This document shows, piece after piece, positions 4,531-6,276 of a DNA stretch of 6,276 nucleotides. This stretch comes from an uncultured Flavobacterium sp. (lineage in GTDB: Bacteria > Bacteroidota > Bacteroidia > Flavobacteriales > Flavobacteriaceae): the NCBI RefSeq assembly GCF_946220915.1, contig NZ_CAMIHH010000144.1:1-6276 (forward strand). The letters are read 5' to 3'. The notes under the pieces were generated by a model. The model was given only the letters and a program-made list of their open reading frames with translations. It was not told where the DNA came from and searched no databases. Positions within the stretch are counted from its first letter, which is position 1, and every line of letters starts with the position of its first letter. Both the position numbers and the translations under genes were made by a program.

Positions 4531-5928
4531 ATGGAATACAGGATTGAAAAAGACACCATGGGTGAAGTGCAGGTGCCTGCCGATAAATATTGGGGCGCGC
4601 AAACCGAACGTTCAAGGAATAACTTCAAAATAGGCCCTTCGGGTTCAATGCCAAAAGAGATCGTACAGGGATTTGCCTATCTTAAAAAGGCAGCTGCCTA
4701 TGCCAACCATGACCTCGGTGTGCTTTCTGCTGAAAAACGCGATGCCATAGGCCAGGTGTGCGATGAGATACTTGAAGGCAAACTGGATGACCAGTTTCCG
4801 CTGGTTATATGGCAGACGGGTTCGGGCACGCAGAGCAACATGAATGTTAACGAAGTGGTTGCCAACCGCGCACAGGTTTTGGCCGGCGGCAAAATTGGTG
4901 AAGGCGAGCCGGTGCTAAAAGCCAATGACGACGTTAACAAGTCGCAATCCTCTAACGACACTTACCCTACAGGGATGCACATTGCAGCCTACAAAGCCGT
5001 TGTTGAAGTAACGATACCGGGCGTTGAAAAGCTTCGCGATACGCTGAAAAGAAAGTCGGAGGAGTACATGAACGTGGTAAAAATTGGCCGTACGCACCTG
5101 ATGGATGCTACGCCCCTAACACTTGGACAGGAGCTTTCGGGCTATGTGGCACAGCTGAACTACGGCATTAAAGCCGTTACCAATACCCTTGCCCACCTTA
5201 GCGAGGTTGCATTAGGCGGAACTGCCGTAGGTACCGGGCTTAACACTCCTGATGGATATGACGTGAAAGTAGCTGAATATATTGCGAAATTTACGGGTCA
5301 CCCATTTGTAACCGCCGAAAATAAATTTGAGGCGCTTGCCGCCCATGATGCCATTGTAGAAACACATGGTGCGCTAAAGCAGCTTGCCGTATCGCTTAAT
5401 AAAATAGCCAACGACATCCGCATGATGGCTTCGGGCCCACGTTCGGGCATTGGTGAGATTTTCATACCTGAAAACGAGCCCGGATCGTCGATCATGCCAG
5501 GTAAAGTGAACCCTACGCAATGCGAGGCCATGACCATGGTGTGCGCGCAGGTTATGGGCAATGATGTTGCCATTACTATTGGCGGTACGCAGGGCCATTA
5601 TGAGCTTAACGTATTCAAGCCGTTGATGGCAGCTAACTTCCTGCAATCGGCAAGGCTTATCGGCGATGCATGCGTATCGTTCGACGAACATTGCGCACAA
5701 GGCATCGAGCCGAACCACACACGCATTAAAGATCTGGTAGACAACTCATTGATGCTGGTTACTGCGCTCAATACCAAAATAGGCTACTATAAAGCGGCCG
5801 AGATCGCGCAGACTGCGCACAAAAATGGCACTACGCTAAAAGACGAAGCCGTACGCCTTGGCTATGTAACCCCTGAGGATTTTGATGCCTGGGTCAAGCC
5901 CGAGGATATGGTAGGTTCGTTGAAGTAA
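4531..5928 (+). CDS. fumC: Fumarate hydratase, class II
   Basis: This iron-independent fumarase interconverts fumarate and L-malate in the TCA cycle and acts as a cytosolic homotetramer. The 465-residue product is essentially the length of E. coli FumC. Visible sites are WQTGSGTQSNMNVNEV (94-109), the SSND motif at 140-143, GRTHLMDATP with catalytic His189, and the superfamily signature GSSIMPGKVNPTQCE at 318-332. By alignment to E. coli FumC (offset of one) Ser319 is the catalytic serine, with Lys325 and Asn327 as substrate-binding residues. The TGSGTQSN and GSSIMPGKVNPTQ wording separates it from aspartase and from other members (argininosuccinate lyase, adenylosuccinate lyase). ATG at 4531 gives the usual M-E-Y-R-I-E-K-D-T-M-G start. 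It is a single-gene unit with its own promoter and terminator. Confidence 0.96.
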   Translation: MEYRIEKDTMGEVQVPADKYWGAQTERSRNNFKIGPSGSMPKEIVQGFAYLKKAAAYANHDLGVLSAEKRDAIGQVCDEILEGKLDDQFPLVIWQTGSGTQSNMNVNEVVANRAQVLAGGKIGEGEPVLKANDDVNKSQSSNDTYPTGMHIAAYKAVVEVTIPGVEKLRDTLKRKSEEYMNVVKIGRTHLMDATPLTLGQELSGYVAQLNYGIKAVTNTLAHLSEVALGGTAVGTGLNTPDGYDVKVAEYIAKFTGHPFVTAENKFEALAAHDAIVETHGALKQLAVSLNKIANDIRMMASGPRSGIGEIFIPENEPGSSIMPGKVNPTQCEAMTMVCAQVMGNDVAITIGGTQGHYELNVFKPLMAANFLQSARLIGDACVSFDEHCAQGIEPNHTRIKDLVDNSLMLVTALNTKIGYYKAAEIAQTAHKNGTTLKDEAVRLGYVTPEDFDAWVKPEDMVGSLK

Positions 5929-5950
5929 TTTAATTATCATAAATATTGAT

Positions 5951-5981
5951 AGGCTATCCATACGGATGGCCTTTTCTTTTT
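5951..5981 (+). terminator. Intrinsic terminator of fumC
   Basis: AGGCTATCC (5951-5959) pairs with GGATGGCCT (5964-5972) over nine base pairs with one wobble, around an ATAC loop. It is followed by a T-rich run interrupted by one C (5973-5981). It starts 23 bases after the fumC stop. Confidence 0.9.
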
Positions 5982-5988
5982 ATATTTG
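5981..5988 (+). promoter_or_regulatory. -7-like element before the secreted-protein gene
   Basis: TATATTTG matches TAnnTTTG and ends 15 bases before the ATG at 6004. No TTG lies at the proper -33 distance, since that region is occupied by the fumC terminator stem. The promoter is plausible but incomplete. It would give a very short leader. Confidence 0.45.
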
Positions 5989-6003
5989 GGTAAACCAACT
6001 ACC

Positions 6004-6276
6004 ATGAAAAATATCGCTTTTCTTTTACTGGTCGTTACATCAATTGCTTACAGCCAAACCAAAAAAGAATATTACCTTGATGAAAACTGGAAAGTAATTT
6101 CCAAGCAGGAATTTACAAATAAACTTGACCATCGTATAAATTTGGGGTATTTGTCTGAAAATGATACTGCATTTTTTGGTAAAATTATTATCCGGAAAAA
6201 TTATGGAAAGCTGGATAGTGTTACATTTAATAAAATAAAAAAAAATCTTGAGCAGGCATCCGGCAAAACAATAGAC
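6004..6276 (+). CDS. Secreted protein of unknown function (3'-truncated)
   Basis: The first 91 residues are visible and the frame is open to the window edge. A Sec signal peptide is clear: M-K-N, a hydrophobic core IAFLLLVVTSI (4-14), then AYS at 15-17 with likely cleavage before Gln18, the A-x-S|Q pattern typical of flavobacterial exported proteins. There is no cysteine at the cleavage point, so it is not a lipoprotein. The mature part is polar and lysine-rich with YYLDENWKVISKQEF near its start. That phrase resembles uncharacterised flavobacterial exported proteins from memory, but I assign no family. The gene follows the fumC terminator and has its own -7-like motif, so it is a separate unit. 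Confidence 0.8.
   Translation, partial: MKNIAFLLLVVTSIAYSQTKKEYYLDENWKVISKQEFTNKLDHRINLGYLSENDTAFFGKIIIRKNYGKLDSVTFNKIKKNLEQASGKTID

Overview
The window looks like chromosomal DNA of a member of the Bacteroidota, most likely a Flavobacterium-type flavobacterium. Three things point there. Promoter-like -7 elements of the form TAnnTTTG precede three genes. Start codons have A/T-rich leaders with no clear Shine-Dalgarno sequence. The genes are ordinary housekeeping genes interspersed with S23/IVP-type four-helix-bundle genes, which are common in this phylum. The lineage is inferred from these traits and not from a database match.

Positions 1-3736 form a plus-strand fatty-acid beta-oxidation operon: a thiolase (fadA, 321-1502) and a long acyl-CoA dehydrogenase (1931-3736), ending at a strong intrinsic terminator (3760-3792). 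Two small, AT-rich four-helix-bundle genes are wedged into it. One is cut by the window edge just before fadA (3-305), and one is complete between fadA and the dehydrogenase (1532-1909). Both end in arrays of 7-nt repeats that run almost to the next gene's start codon. The second is bracketed by long imperfect inverted repeats that fill the gaps up to the fadA stop codon and nearly to the dehydrogenase start. It therefore reads as a discrete cassette inserted in the operon, and this is the most interesting feature of the window.

Positions 3737-4146 hold no credible gene. They carry the operon terminator, a C-rich/G-rich inverted repeat, a roughly 94-nt structured intergenic element, a small hairpin, and a minus-strand terminator with a TTCG loop. 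That terminator ends a short minus-strand gene for a 55-residue membrane protein (4147-4314), which has its own promoter at 4339-4369.

Positions 4435-5983 are a single-gene unit for class II fumarase (fumC). It has a leader containing an imperfect palindrome and a clean terminator. A separate promoter-like motif then precedes the start of a secreted protein of unknown function (6004 to the window end). Functionally, thiolase and dehydrogenase break fatty acids down to acetyl-CoA, and fumarase belongs to the TCA cycle that consumes it. The four-helix-bundle genes have no evident metabolic role here.
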